A DNA stretch of 64,000 bases from Pseudomonas mediterranea CFBP 5447. Its GTDB lineage: Bacteria; Pseudomonadota; Gammaproteobacteria; Pseudomonadales; Pseudomonadaceae. A model generated the notes under the pieces. That model did no database searches and was not told the origin of the DNA. It saw only the letters and a list, made by a program, of their open reading frames with translations. The position numbers and the translations under genes were made by a program. How positions within the stretch are numbered: position 1 is the first letter of the stretch; every line of letters starts with the position of its first letter. Shown piece after piece: positions 42,248-49,620 of this stretch. The stretch lies in assembly GCF_000774145.1 (NCBI RefSeq), contig NZ_KN322961.1, positions 62,001-126,000 on the forward strand, written 5' to 3'.

Positions 42248-43160
42248 TGCGCTCTCCTGCCTGGCGCTTGGCCAAGACCATTTGCGCAGCCTGCTCGGCA
42301 GCGGAGACGTTCGCCTCGGTACGCTCCATCTGGCGAGCGGTCGTCCCGTTGATGCGTTGACCGGTCACCCACTGGGTGTGGTAGCTCTCAGCGTTGGCCA
42401 GCAGCTCGTTGAGGCTGTGGCATTTGCGAAGGACTGCCGCATCGCTCGTTCTCAAAAAATGGGCAGCGACGTGATGGGCAACATCCGCGCCGAGGCGGTC
42501 GACGAGCTGACCGAGCTGACCACCAACCTTGGCGTTCCACACCGGCCAGGTGCTGTACCGCTTGCGGTAGGCCATGGCGTAGTTCGCCCAGACTTTGAAG
42601 GTCTTGCAGGCTTGGTCCTTTGGCCCTGGCATGTCAGCGGGGATCTCGACCCGGGGCGCCTCGGTGCGGTCAACAACCAGCACCAGGTTGCGAGATTGAG
42701 CCGGTGCGGCCTCGGCGTGAGCCGGGGCTGCAACTGGTTCAATGACCGGTTCATTGACTGGTTCAGAAGAGTGACTGGTTCTGGGTGCAGCTCCTGCACT
42801 ACCCCCTGGTGCAGGAGATTCACTAGGGGGTGAACCTGCTGCACCTCCCTGGTGAATCTGCTGCACTACCCCTGGTGCAGGAGGTGCACCACCATCCAGT
42901 GTCAGGAAGTAAACGTTGGAAGAGTTACCCTTGGGGCCGCCCTTGCGGATTTCCTTGCGCAGCAGGCCAGCCTGCTCCAGGGCAGTGATGTGGTTCATGA
43001 CGGAACGCTTGCTGATCTCGCACTGGTCGGCGATGTGCTGATAGGAAGGCCAGCATTCGCCCATGTCGCTGGCGTTGTCTGCCAACTTGATCAGCACCAG
43101 CTTGCGCAATGGATTGCCGACGCGAATTTTCATCGCGGCGACCATAAGTCCCATGCTCAT
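42234..43160 (-). CDS. Replication initiator, lambda O-like (wHTH)
   Basis: 308 residues from ATG behind GGAGGTGTGGC. Residues 10-75 form a winged helix-turn-helix (NPLRKLVLIKLADNASDMGECWPSYQHIADQCEISKRSVMNHITALEQAGLLRKE). Then a Pro/Ala/Gly-rich linker and a C-terminal helical domain (CKTFKVWANYAMAYRKRYSTWPVWNAKVGGQL). The linker DNA is full of short repeats, as in lambda where the origin lies inside O. Confidence 0.8.
   Translation of the reverse strand: MSMGLMVAAMKIRVGNPLRKLVLIKLADNASDMGECWPSYQHIADQCEISKRSVMNHITALEQAGLLRKEIRKGGPKGNSSNVYFLTLDGGAPPAPGVVQQIHQGGAAGSPPSESPAPGGSAGAAPRTSHSSEPVNEPVIEPVAAPAHAEAAPAQSRNLVLVVDRTEAPRVEIPADMPGPKDQACKTFKVWANYAMAYRKRYSTWPVWNAKVGGQLGQLVDRLGADVAHHVAAHFLRTSDAAVLRKCHSLNELLANAESYHTQWVTGQRINGTTARQMERTEANVSAAEQAAQMVLAKRQAGERNEYL
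42729..42890. repeat. Iteron-like repeats inside the O-like gene: candidate replication origin
   Basis: Four copies of a TGA(C/t)(T/C)GGTTC-type repeat lie at about 42731-42782. Then come copies of CTGCAC(T/C)(A/C)CC(C)CTGGTG at about 42793-42886, with GTGCAG dyads. They coincide with the linker (SEPVNEPVIEPV and the Gly/Pro stretch). Part of the repetition follows from the repeated amino acids, so the origin call is a hypothesis. Confidence 0.55.
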
Positions 43161-43744
43161 GCCACACCTCCGGAGAAGGCGCGGAAATCAATCGTCTGCA
43201 CACCTTTCCAGCTATTGCAGGACATGCAGAGGGTTTGGAGGTTGCCCAAAGAGGCCTCTCCGCCTTGGCTTTCAGGTTTGATGTGATCAGCCCTCAAGCG
43301 AATCAGCACCGAGCAGCCACAGCGCAGACAGGCGTGACCGTCGCGGGAGAACACTCGAGCGCGCAGGCCGGATGGAATTGGCTTTTTTTTCGACCTGCGC
43401 CGTGGCGGGAGGACTGGGGGTTGGTAGGCGGTGACGCGCCCCATTCGATCCGGGTTCCACTCGCAGCCTTTTTCGGTGAGTCGAAATGCCTCAGCGCGCA
43501 GCTCGATCAATCCGGCCTCCTCCAGGGCCTTCAGCATGCGGTAAGCGGTGTCCGGTTTATCGGTGAGCAGCGGCAGTTCCTCGGTGATCTTTGCCTTGCT
43601 CAGCGCGAAGAAGACTCCGTCGTCAGTCTTGACCGGCTTGGCCCAACTCGGGCAGCCGTAGACGAACGCGAACAGCAGAGCCTGTTGGGAGTTCAACCCC
43701 CACTCCAGCGCCTTCGCCTGGTTGATCGTCACGGTGAATTGCAT
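43157..43744 (-). CDS. wHTH-HNH fusion protein
   Basis: 195 residues from MQFTVTINQAKALEWGLNSQQALLF. The first 110 residues look like a winged helix (LSKAKITEELPLLTDKPDTAYRMLKALEEAGLIELRAEAFRLTEKG). A basic linker PPRRRSKKKP follows, then an HNH nuclease domain: CLRCGCSVLIRLRADHIKPESQGGEASLGNLQTLCMSCNSWKG. An HNH gene beside the origin region is unusual. Overlaps both neighbours. Confidence 0.8.
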   Translation of the reverse strand: MQFTVTINQAKALEWGLNSQQALLFAFVYGCPSWAKPVKTDDGVFFALSKAKITEELPLLTDKPDTAYRMLKALEEAGLIELRAEAFRLTEKGCEWNPDRMGRVTAYQPPVLPPRRRSKKKPIPSGLRARVFSRDGHACLRCGCSVLIRLRADHIKPESQGGEASLGNLQTLCMSCNSWKGVQTIDFRAFSGGVA

Positions 43745-43745
43745 G

Positions 43746-44597
43746 TCAGGCCTTCCCGACCAATTTGGCCAGTTCAAGGAAGTGATCGACGTACCAATGA
43801 GGCTGCGTCTCGCGTGGACATTGGGGGCTGGTTAGGTTCTTGCCGTACTGAAGACCCTTTTCAGTCACGGACCAAAACGGAACCATCTCGCCCTTGGAGT
43901 TTTTGCGCTGGAGCTGCTTGAGAAAGCCATGGGCCGCCAGGGCATTGTTGAAGGCGGCAGGCGAGCAACGGATGCCGTTGTCCTTCAGGAGGGCCGTGGC
44001 CGACTTGGTGGGCATCGAGGATCCGCCGGCAGAATCAGGCGCGGCGTCCACGGCATAGCCAGGCAGGAATTTGGCGTCCAAACCGTTGTTGGTGGCGATC
44101 TGAGCGAGCATCATCATCTTGCTGGACGGCGCCGGCTTGAGCAGGCGGTCGAAGCATTCCAAGATGGCGAGCTCACCGACGATCTTGGAATTGTTCGGGC
44201 CCTGGGTGGAGAACGTGCCGGTTTTTCGAATGGCCGGCAGGACCTGGCCCACTACCCACTCTTCGAAACTTTCCGCGGCAGGCAGCTTGGATTTCATCAC
44301 CAGGCGGTATAGGTCGCGCTCCGGTATAATGGTCATGAAACCACCACCCTGTTTCGGGGTAGTGGTAGCAGCCTTGCAGTGGCGAGCTACGGCGTTCTCC
44401 GGCTTGGAGTAGCCAAGGGCGTCGGCGACGTCACGGGCGATAAACCATGGATCACCGAGCCTGTCGGTGATGACGCGGATCGCGGCGCCGTCGAAGTCGA
44501 ACGGAATCACAGAAGAATTGCGCGACACGTTTTCAGATCCGGCAAAACGTGTCGCGACATTGGCCGGGCTATTGATCGTTTGGTTGGGTTGGTGCAT
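43746..44597 (-). CDS. BRO-N antirepressor (KilAC-type C-terminus)
   Basis: 283 residues from ATG behind GTGGAGCAAATC. BRO-N domain at about 30-130 (RVITDRLGDPWFIARDVADALGYSKPENAVARHC, ERDLYRLVMKSKLPAAESFEEWVVGQVLPAIRKTG). C-terminal part has KSATALLKDNGIRCSPAAFNNALAAHGFL, an HTH-like antirepressor end. It is the first gene behind a terminator that follows the CII gene. Confidence 0.85.
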   Translation of the reverse strand: MHQPNQTINSPANVATRFAGSENVSRNSSVIPFDFDGAAIRVITDRLGDPWFIARDVADALGYSKPENAVARHCKAATTTPKQGGGFMTIIPERDLYRLVMKSKLPAAESFEEWVVGQVLPAIRKTGTFSTQGPNNSKIVGELAILECFDRLLKPAPSSKMMMLAQIATNNGLDAKFLPGYAVDAAPDSAGGSSMPTKSATALLKDNGIRCSPAAFNNALAAHGFLKQLQRKNSKGEMVPFWSVTEKGLQYGKNLTSPQCPRETQPHWYVDHFLELAKLVGKA

Positions 44598-44626
44598 GAT
44601 TTGCTCCACGAGTTTTACTGTTGTTG

Positions 44627-44657
44627 AAAAAGCCGGGATTGCGCCCCGGCTTTTTTG
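44627..44657. terminator. Strong bidirectional hairpin between CII-type and antirepressor genes
   Basis: Stem AAGCCGGG/CCCGGCTT with A5 and T6 runs on either side. In the leftward direction it follows the CII-type gene, a place comparable with lambda tR1. Confidence 0.8.
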
Positions 44658-44667
44658 TGTCTGAAAT

Positions 44668-45099
44668 TCAGGCCGCCTTCAGCGACTCGCGCAGCACATG
44701 CAGTGCATCGATCGCTTCCTGGATGGCTTTGTCGCCCTGGGCTTTTTCGTGCTGGCTGATGTGGTTGTCTGCCGTGGCATCGAAGATCAGCCGACCCACG
44801 TCGCCGCACTCAGCAGTCAAGTGGCACAGAGCAGCCATGAGCGGCTTCGGGTCTGGGCGCTTACGTCGAATCACATCGCATTCGAACTCGTTAGCCAGCG
44901 AGCCAAGAACGGCAAGGCGCCCTTCTTCGGAGAGATGCGTGAGAACCTGCCCAAACATTTCCAGGTTCATGCGGTGCGCTTCACGGTTCGGATTCGCGCA
45001 ATCAAGCAGCCGGGTTTCGTTGACGCCCATGCGCTTCGCCAGCGCGGTCCCGCCGCCAGCCTTAACTTCGCGATGCAGGGTCCGTTCGAATTCTTCCAT
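44668..45099 (-). CDS. Phage regulatory protein CII family
   Basis: 143 residues from MEEFERTLHREVKAGGGTALAKRMGVNETRLLDCANPNREAHRMNL, the pattern of the CII/CP76 family, with an HTH in the first half. AGAGAGG stands before the ATG; the long upstream extension is not needed. It is the second gene of the cro-directed operon and helps set lysis or lysogeny. Confidence 0.8.
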   Translation of the reverse strand: MEEFERTLHREVKAGGGTALAKRMGVNETRLLDCANPNREAHRMNLEMFGQVLTHLSEEGRLAVLGSLANEFECDVIRRKRPDPKPLMAALCHLTAECGDVGRLIFDATADNHISQHEKAQGDKAIQEAIDALHVLRESLKAA

Positions 45100-45183
45100 T
45101 GCGAAAACCTCTCTTCTTCTCGCGTGGCAGTCCGCCACTACTTCCACGATGATTTGCTTACCAAACGAATCACGGAAAATTCC

Positions 45184-45415
45184 ATGACCGACCAACCGGA
45201 ACTCCAAGGTGAAATAGCTGCCCTCTGCTGCTTCATCGTCGCCTTGGGGTCCATCCTTCCGCTGTCTTGCCAAATAAGGCTTTCCCCAGCATTCGAATCT
45301 CGATGTGAGGCGATGCGACACACCGACTGACGCCTGAGGAGCTGCAGGGTTTTGATAAGGCGGCGCTCTCGCTCAGATCAACGCGCCAGGTCCCTCCTAA
45401 GCAGCGCCGCGCAGG
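45184..45415 (+). pseudogene. Frameshifted small gene between cro and cII
   Basis: The plus-strand frame MTDQPELQGEIAALCCFIVALGSILPLS...FESRCEAMRH stops at 45330. Dropping two bases of an ACAC repeat near 45320 brings in HRLTPEELQGFDKAALSLRSTR, which continues the same kind of helical protein. I know small Pseudomonas phage proteins with this pattern, not verified here. It runs opposite to cro and cII and slightly into cro's 3' end. It may be broken or shifted. Confidence 0.4.
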
Positions 45416-45633
45416 ACCTTATGGGCTAGGTCAACGAGATCGGGACGAAGACCGGCAATAGTGATCTCTCCTCCTGATGCATCCTGAAGGCGCTCAGCAA
45501 GCTCCGCAGAGGCTTTGCGGTGGCCGCCTGCTAACTGCCAAAGATGGCCTACAGTGGTCTTTGCGGCGGCCGCGACGTCTTGGCGCCGATCATTCGCAGC
45601 ATTGGCGAGCCAGTCTCGCAGATGGTCATTCAT
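45397..45633 (-). CDS. cro: Cro-like repressor (YdaS type)
   Basis: 78 residues from MNDHLRDW behind GTAAGGAGAATTCC. HTH pattern NAANDRRQDVAAAAKTTVGHLWQLAGGHRKASAELAERLQDAS. It is divergent from cI and first in the leftward operon, driven by a promoter TTGCTC-N17-TAAATT at 45686-45658. Matches the Cro role by place and size. Confidence 0.82.
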   Translation of the reverse strand: MNDHLRDWLANAANDRRQDVAAAAKTTVGHLWQLAGGHRKASAELAERLQDASGGEITIAGLRPDLVDLAHKVLRGAA

Positions 45634-45657
45634 GGAATTCTCCTTACACACGGAGTG

Positions 45658-45727
45658 AATTTAGCTTAGGGCTAATTTCAGAGCAAGGAAATAATTTAGC
45701 TATGAGCACATTTAGCAATAAGCTAAA
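45658..45727. promoter_or_regulatory. Right operator region with pR (cro promoter)
   Basis: Three dyads: TTAGC-TTAGG-GCTAA at 45661-45675, the degenerate TTAGC-TATGA-GCACA at 45696-45710 and the perfect TTAGC-AATAA-GCTAA at 45712-45726. The minus-strand promoter for cro is TTGCTC (45686-45681), 17 bases, then TAAATT (45663-45658), overlapped by the first dyad. The same dyad recurs at 49297-49336. Confidence 0.8.
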
Positions 45728-45746
45728 CGCTGGCATTCTTGCGCAT

Positions 45747-46598
45747 ATGGATATTTATGAAATTCGTAAACGCAATCTGGTGAAGCTGATAGGCAACCAG
45801 AGAAAGGGAGCTTGCGCGGAGCGCTGGGGGATGGCTCCTGCGCATCTCAGCCAGATCCTCTCTGACAAGACAGCCAAGAACCTTGGTGACGACGTAGCGC
45901 GCCGAATTGAAAGCGTCGAGAAACTGCCGCGGGGCTGGTTTGACTCAATACCCCTGGGCGAGGAGATTTCTGTTTCCGACTTAAATGGTTCCGCGCCGGA
46001 AGCGGGTGAGGAGATTGAAGTCGCAGCTCTCTCCGCCGCTGACCTAGTGCGGCAGATGCTTGCAAAACAGGGAAAGGGGCTGTCAGACCAAGCCCGCCAA
46101 CGCTTACTCGCTATTGCCGAGGCGGATGATGGCGGCGCCCTTGAGATCGATTACTACCGGCCTGGCGCCGTCGGTGACGAAGTGTGGATTGCCCACTACG
46201 ACGTGCGGGCAGCAATGGGCGGCGGTCAAATCCCGCACGACTATCCTGAAATGCTCCAGGACGTGCGCGTCAGCCCTCAGCACCTGCGCGAGATAGGCGT
46301 CGAATTCAAAGAGCATTTCCACCTGAAGATCGTCACCGGCTGGGGACAGTCAATGGCCCCGACGATCAAGCACCGCGACCCGTTGCTTGTGGATATCAGC
46401 ATCCGTGAGTTTGTTGGGGATGGGATCTACATGTTCTCCTGGGAAGGGCATCTGTACATAAAGCGGCTCCAGTGGCTGGGCGATGACCAGCTCAGCATGA
46501 TCTCGGACAACGCTCTGCATCCGCCGCGGACGATTCGAGCAGACGAGACCTACATACAGGCGCGGGTGCTGCTGGTGTGGAATGCGCACCTAGTTTAA
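45747..46598 (+). CDS. cI: CI-type phage repressor (HTH + S24 peptidase)
   Basis: 283 residues from ATG 45747. An ATG at 45702 is in frame, but it lies inside an operator dyad and adds an atypical N-terminus; the 45747 start has no ribosome site and may be leaderless, as lambda cI is. Residues 5-60 are the HTH (NLVKLIGNQRKGACAERWGMAPAHLSQILSDK). The C-terminal LexA-like domain has the catalytic Ser202 (GWGQSMAPT) and Lys239 (YIKRLQ). RecA-triggered self-cleavage would induce the prophage. The precise cleavage site was not identified. Confidence 0.88.
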   Translation: MDIYEIRKRNLVKLIGNQRKGACAERWGMAPAHLSQILSDKTAKNLGDDVARRIESVEKLPRGWFDSIPLGEEISVSDLNGSAPEAGEEIEVAALSAADLVRQMLAKQGKGLSDQARQRLLAIAEADDGGALEIDYYRPGAVGDEVWIAHYDVRAAMGGGQIPHDYPEMLQDVRVSPQHLREIGVEFKEHFHLKIVTGWGQSMAPTIKHRDPLLVDISIREFVGDGIYMFSWEGHLYIKRLQWLGDDQLSMISDNALHPPRTIRADETYIQARVLLVWNAHLV

Positions 46599-46657
46599 AA
46601 ACAAAAAGCTGGGTTTCGAATCTGGCTTTTCATTTAGCTGTACAGGGAGGGAGCGAA

Positions 46658-47719
46658 ATGTCAGGGCGAAAACCAATAACAATCCATTACAGAAAGTTTG
46701 TGAGACCTGAAAAAGCCAAGTTCAGCTTGGAGCAGATGATTAGATCTGCAATGGACTACCCTATCGATGGTGGAATTCAGTTAAAACATAGATATCTAGA
46801 AAGACTACGGATAGACGGTACGGACAATTACTTCATTAACTTATATCAAGACTCCGCCGAAAACTTGGGATTCGTCTATGGAGATATACTTCACTTCTCT
46901 AAAGGGCATTTACAGGCTTTAGCAAAGACCGCAGACCCTCAAGCACAATCTGTACCGGTGCAACAATTAAAAGCCCCCGAACAATCCGAATACGTTCACT
47001 CCCAGATGTTTTGGATGATAAAAGATGATCACGCTTTTGTTGTTCAAAGCATGTCACTTAAGTCAGCGGATCTTGAAGATTACCTATCTTGGTTATTAAA
47101 AACCAAATCCAACACTTTAAATGCGGATGATACTGTAACTCTTACATCCAAATTTGATATCGATGACGTGGGTGGTGAATTAGCGGACATTCAAGAAATT
47201 GTCATCGGTGGCGTTGCATCACCTCCTCCGGTGAAATTCGAGCCTCAGCCCTCTACGCCACAGACAGTAGAGGAGATCAGAGAAGTTACTCAGCACGGAC
47301 AGATAGATACAGGTCGAACCACTGGCTGGGCTACGGCCCGAAGGATATTGGCGGAGCTGCTTGGTGGTGATGCAAACGTAACATCGCTGATGCAATCGGT
47401 ACCGCCCGACGCAGAGCTCGATGTACAAGTTCATATAGGATTCAAGACCAAAAAACGCAAGATAGATCGTGTTGCGCTTACGCAGCTCGAAACTGGCTTG
47501 CGAAATCTCCCTGATAGTCAGCTCCAAGTGAAAGCGAAAGGCGGCAAGATTGGAAGTGATGGCTCTATACGACTACATCACAACGCCTCTATAAAACTTA
47601 TCACTGCAATGGATGGAAACAATGAAATTATTGGTTCGCTTTTAGACCCAGCTGATGTGTTGCGTGCTACAATTGAAGCCTACGCTACTTTTGTAGCAAA
47701 TGGCAAAATCCCAGAGTGA
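46658..47719 (+). CDS. RexA-like protein downstream of cI
   Basis: 353 residues from ATG behind GGGAGGGAGCGAA, directly after cI. The codons are AT-richer than those of the neighbours. Layout resembles lambda RexA: N-terminal strand-rich half, SQMFWMIKDDHAFVVQSMSLKSADLEDYLSWLL (compare RexA's VEGDTIGFARTVFGPTTSDLTDFL), a Pro-rich linker near 215, and VHIGFKTKKRKID in the second half. No catalytic motif is seen. The similarity is by eye and gene place. Confidence 0.7.
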   Translation: MSGRKPITIHYRKFVRPEKAKFSLEQMIRSAMDYPIDGGIQLKHRYLERLRIDGTDNYFINLYQDSAENLGFVYGDILHFSKGHLQALAKTADPQAQSVPVQQLKAPEQSEYVHSQMFWMIKDDHAFVVQSMSLKSADLEDYLSWLLKTKSNTLNADDTVTLTSKFDIDDVGGELADIQEIVIGGVASPPPVKFEPQPSTPQTVEEIREVTQHGQIDTGRTTGWATARRILAELLGGDANVTSLMQSVPPDAELDVQVHIGFKTKKRKIDRVALTQLETGLRNLPDSQLQVKAKGGKIGSDGSIRLHHNASIKLITAMDGNNEIIGSLLDPADVLRATIEAYATFVANGKIPE

Positions 47720-47725
47720 TACTAT

Positions 47726-48313
47726 ATGAGGCGGCCGACCAAGAGGAAGATATTTTCACTATTATTGCCGGTTATTGCAGGCATAGCGGCCGCTTACTAC
47801 ACGCCACTTTCTTTATGGTTTGACATGAAGGAAGGATTAATTGCATTCTTAGGATTCATCGCTGCTTCACTTATGCAGGTTATGCCTATCACTGCAAACT
47901 TTGTCCAGGCAGACAAGCTCACCCCTACAGAAGCCAAGAAGATTGTAGACTCTTTAACTCGCCAGCAGCATTATTGGATAGGTCTTCTGACCGCTACAGT
48001 TGCTGCACTTCTTGTAGTAATTATTTCCTCCGCACTAAAAAACCCGTTGGAAAAATTGCCGGGTGAATGGCACGGATTCAGTTTCTCTAGTATTCCCTGC
48101 TTTTTTATAGCCTCTTTTTTCGGCTTTGTTTTAATTAAAATGGTCGGGCTTTTCGAGGGAATGTTATCGCTTCACAACCTACGAGCTGAGCTAGTTATTG
48201 AGTCCGCACTTAGGGCCGCTGTTGAAAAGAAAACTGCAATTCAGTCAAGCGCAGGCTCGGTAAAACCCATCTTGCCGGATGGTTACGGGGCAATCGTCGA
48301 TCAGCCTAAATGA
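47726..48313 (+). CDS. RexB-like four-pass membrane protein
   Basis: 195 residues, six bases after the previous gene. Four membrane segments (about 9-27, 38-56, 83-101, 121-143) and a C-terminal cytoplasmic end with a Pro-rich tail. Lambda RexB is also a small four-pass protein behind RexA. The ribosome site is weak, so translation is probably coupled. A strong terminator follows. Confidence 0.7.
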   Translation: MRRPTKRKIFSLLLPVIAGIAAAYYTPLSLWFDMKEGLIAFLGFIAASLMQVMPITANFVQADKLTPTEAKKIVDSLTRQQHYWIGLLTATVAALLVVIISSALKNPLEKLPGEWHGFSFSSIPCFFIASFFGFVLIKMVGLFEGMLSLHNLRAELVIESALRAAVEKKTAIQSSAGSVKPILPDGYGAIVDQPK

Positions 48314-48340
48314 AGCCCGCCACTGAGCGGGCTTTTTTGG
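48313..48340. terminator. Hairpin after the Rex-like pair
   Basis: Stem AGCCCGC/GCGGGCT with T6 on the plus strand; ends the cI-rex transcript and also faces the convergent gene. Confidence 0.8.
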
Positions 48341-48346
48341 TGCCCG

Positions 48347-48655
48347 TCAGAATGGGGCCGCTTCCTCTGCCCTCTCAATGACCTCGACCGTCCGACCCTC
48401 CTCGGCGCACGCCTCCCACCTCAGCGTCACCGACCCATCGTCGTTGAACGTCATATCTATGCCGTCCGTTTCAGAAAGCATGCCCATCACCTCGTCCCAT
48501 TCTCGCCCCCCGTCGCTGTCCAGGCGATGGATCGTCACCCAGCGCTGAATCTGCGCGACCGGGTGATTGATCATGTTGGAGACGCGCAGGCCAAGCCTTT
48601 CGATCCCACTCATCCCCTGCCCTACTGCTTTCTCGAACTGATCTGCTTCCTTCAT
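48347..48655 (-). CDS. Hypothetical protein convergent to the Rex-like pair
   Basis: 102 residues from MKEADQFEKAVGQGMSG behind GGGGGTGGCG. Contains RVSNMINHPVAQIQRWVTIHRLDSDGG and a GIDMTFNDDGSVTLRWEACAEEGR-type stretch. Soluble. No family recognised. It is opposite in strand and probably expressed from its own promoter in the 48,660-48,770 gap. Confidence 0.6.
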   Translation of the reverse strand: MKEADQFEKAVGQGMSGIERLGLRVSNMINHPVAQIQRWVTIHRLDSDGGREWDEVMGMLSETDGIDMTFNDDGSVTLRWEACAEEGRTVEVIERAEEAAPF

Positions 48656-48770
48656 CGCCACCCCCAACATCTGTACATATATCCAGTACACCAAAGCATA
48701 GCGCAGTGCTAAACGACAGGTAAAGATCAGCGCTTGATAGACTTGGGGGCCTATACATATGGAGGCGGCA

Positions 48771-49241
48771 ATGAGAATTGTATTGGCTTGCGTAGTGGTG
48801 GTCTGTGCTATTGCTGGTTCCGCGCTGGGCGGACAATTGAGCGAGAAGGTAGACAGGTTTAAAGGGACAAAGACCCTGTCTTGGGAGTCGTTCCGAGATC
48901 AAGATCGAGGGTATTCATTCAACGTTTACGCTCACTTCTCAAAAGCAGATGACTCCGCCCCGTACGGCTACTACAGTCTACTTGTCCCTCCAGGTGGGAC
49001 AGAGTCCTTCGCTTCCTGCCACCGGAATCACTGGTTGGTGGATGGGGTCCCGGTTCCAGAATTAGAGGCTGCATACAGCGCATCAGGACGATCCCAAATA
49101 TTCCGCTCCACCCTAACCAGGAAAACCCTAGAAAGGATATCCAGAGCTAAAACCGTCGAGTTCAAGATCTGCAATACGGAAGGCTCCGTAAGCGCAAGCG
49201 ATCTCGACGGACTCCGCCAGCTCCTTCATGCAACGAATTAA
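48771..49241 (+). CDS. Exported hypothetical protein in the immunity region
   Basis: 156 residues from MRIVLACVVVVCAIAGSALGG (signal peptide) behind GGAGGCGGCA. The mature part has two Cys (ESFASCHRN and FKICNTEG) that may pair. It has its own terminator. Because it lies between cI-rex and the left operator, it is likely active in the lysogen. Periplasmic role unknown. Confidence 0.65.
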   Translation: MRIVLACVVVVCAIAGSALGGQLSEKVDRFKGTKTLSWESFRDQDRGYSFNVYAHFSKADDSAPYGYYSLLVPPGGTESFASCHRNHWLVDGVPVPELEAAYSASGRSQIFRSTLTRKTLERISRAKTVEFKICNTEGSVSASDLDGLRQLLHATN

Positions 49242-49254
49242 TTCTCCCCAATGA

Positions 49255-49278
49255 AGCCCGCTCGCTGCGGGTTTTTTT
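49255..49278 (+). terminator. Hairpin after the exported protein gene
   Basis: Stem AGCCCGC/GCGGG with seven T. Confidence 0.7.
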
Positions 49279-49296
49279 ACGTCCAGCTGAAATAAT

Positions 49297-49339
49297 TTAG
49301 CTCTTAGCTATTGACCAATGTTTAGCTTATGGCTAAATT
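49297..49339 (+). promoter_or_regulatory. Left promoter-operator (pL)
   Basis: A promoter TTGACC (49311-49316), 17 bases, TAAATT (49334-49339) is flanked and overlapped by dyads TTAGC-TCTTA-GCTAT (49297-49311) and TTAGC-TTATG-GCTAA (49322-49336). The same dyads occur at the cro/cI boundary, so the same repressor should bind both. Confidence 0.8.
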
Positions 49340-49620
49340 AACCTAAACGCCAAGCAACAAGGCGCCAGGGCCTCAACAGCCCCACCGTTCTTTAGCGACA
49401 CCCCTTGCCGGATCACCACCGGCCCAGCATCAAAGGCAGCGATGAACCGGCCTCAACGGTTCAGAGGGTTGGCAACTGACCCGGGCGTGCAGCGCTGGAG
49501 AAACAATCAGAATATAGCCGGAGGCTGACGCCAGTAGCGGGTCCCGACTGGAAAGCAAGACCACAGATTTACTGATGCCGCTTCTATGGGGCGGCATTGG
49601 AAATCAACGGAGAGCAACAC

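Larger units (their letters stand above)
49242..49620 (+). other. Left leader region: terminator, operators, untranslated leader
   Basis: The 379 bases without a gene hold the terminator at 49255-49278, the left operators and promoter (49297-49339) and then about 280 bases of leader before the methylase gene. The leader has no gene I can support. It has hairpin-prone GC-rich parts. An N-utilisation site may lie here, but none was recognised. Confidence 0.6.
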
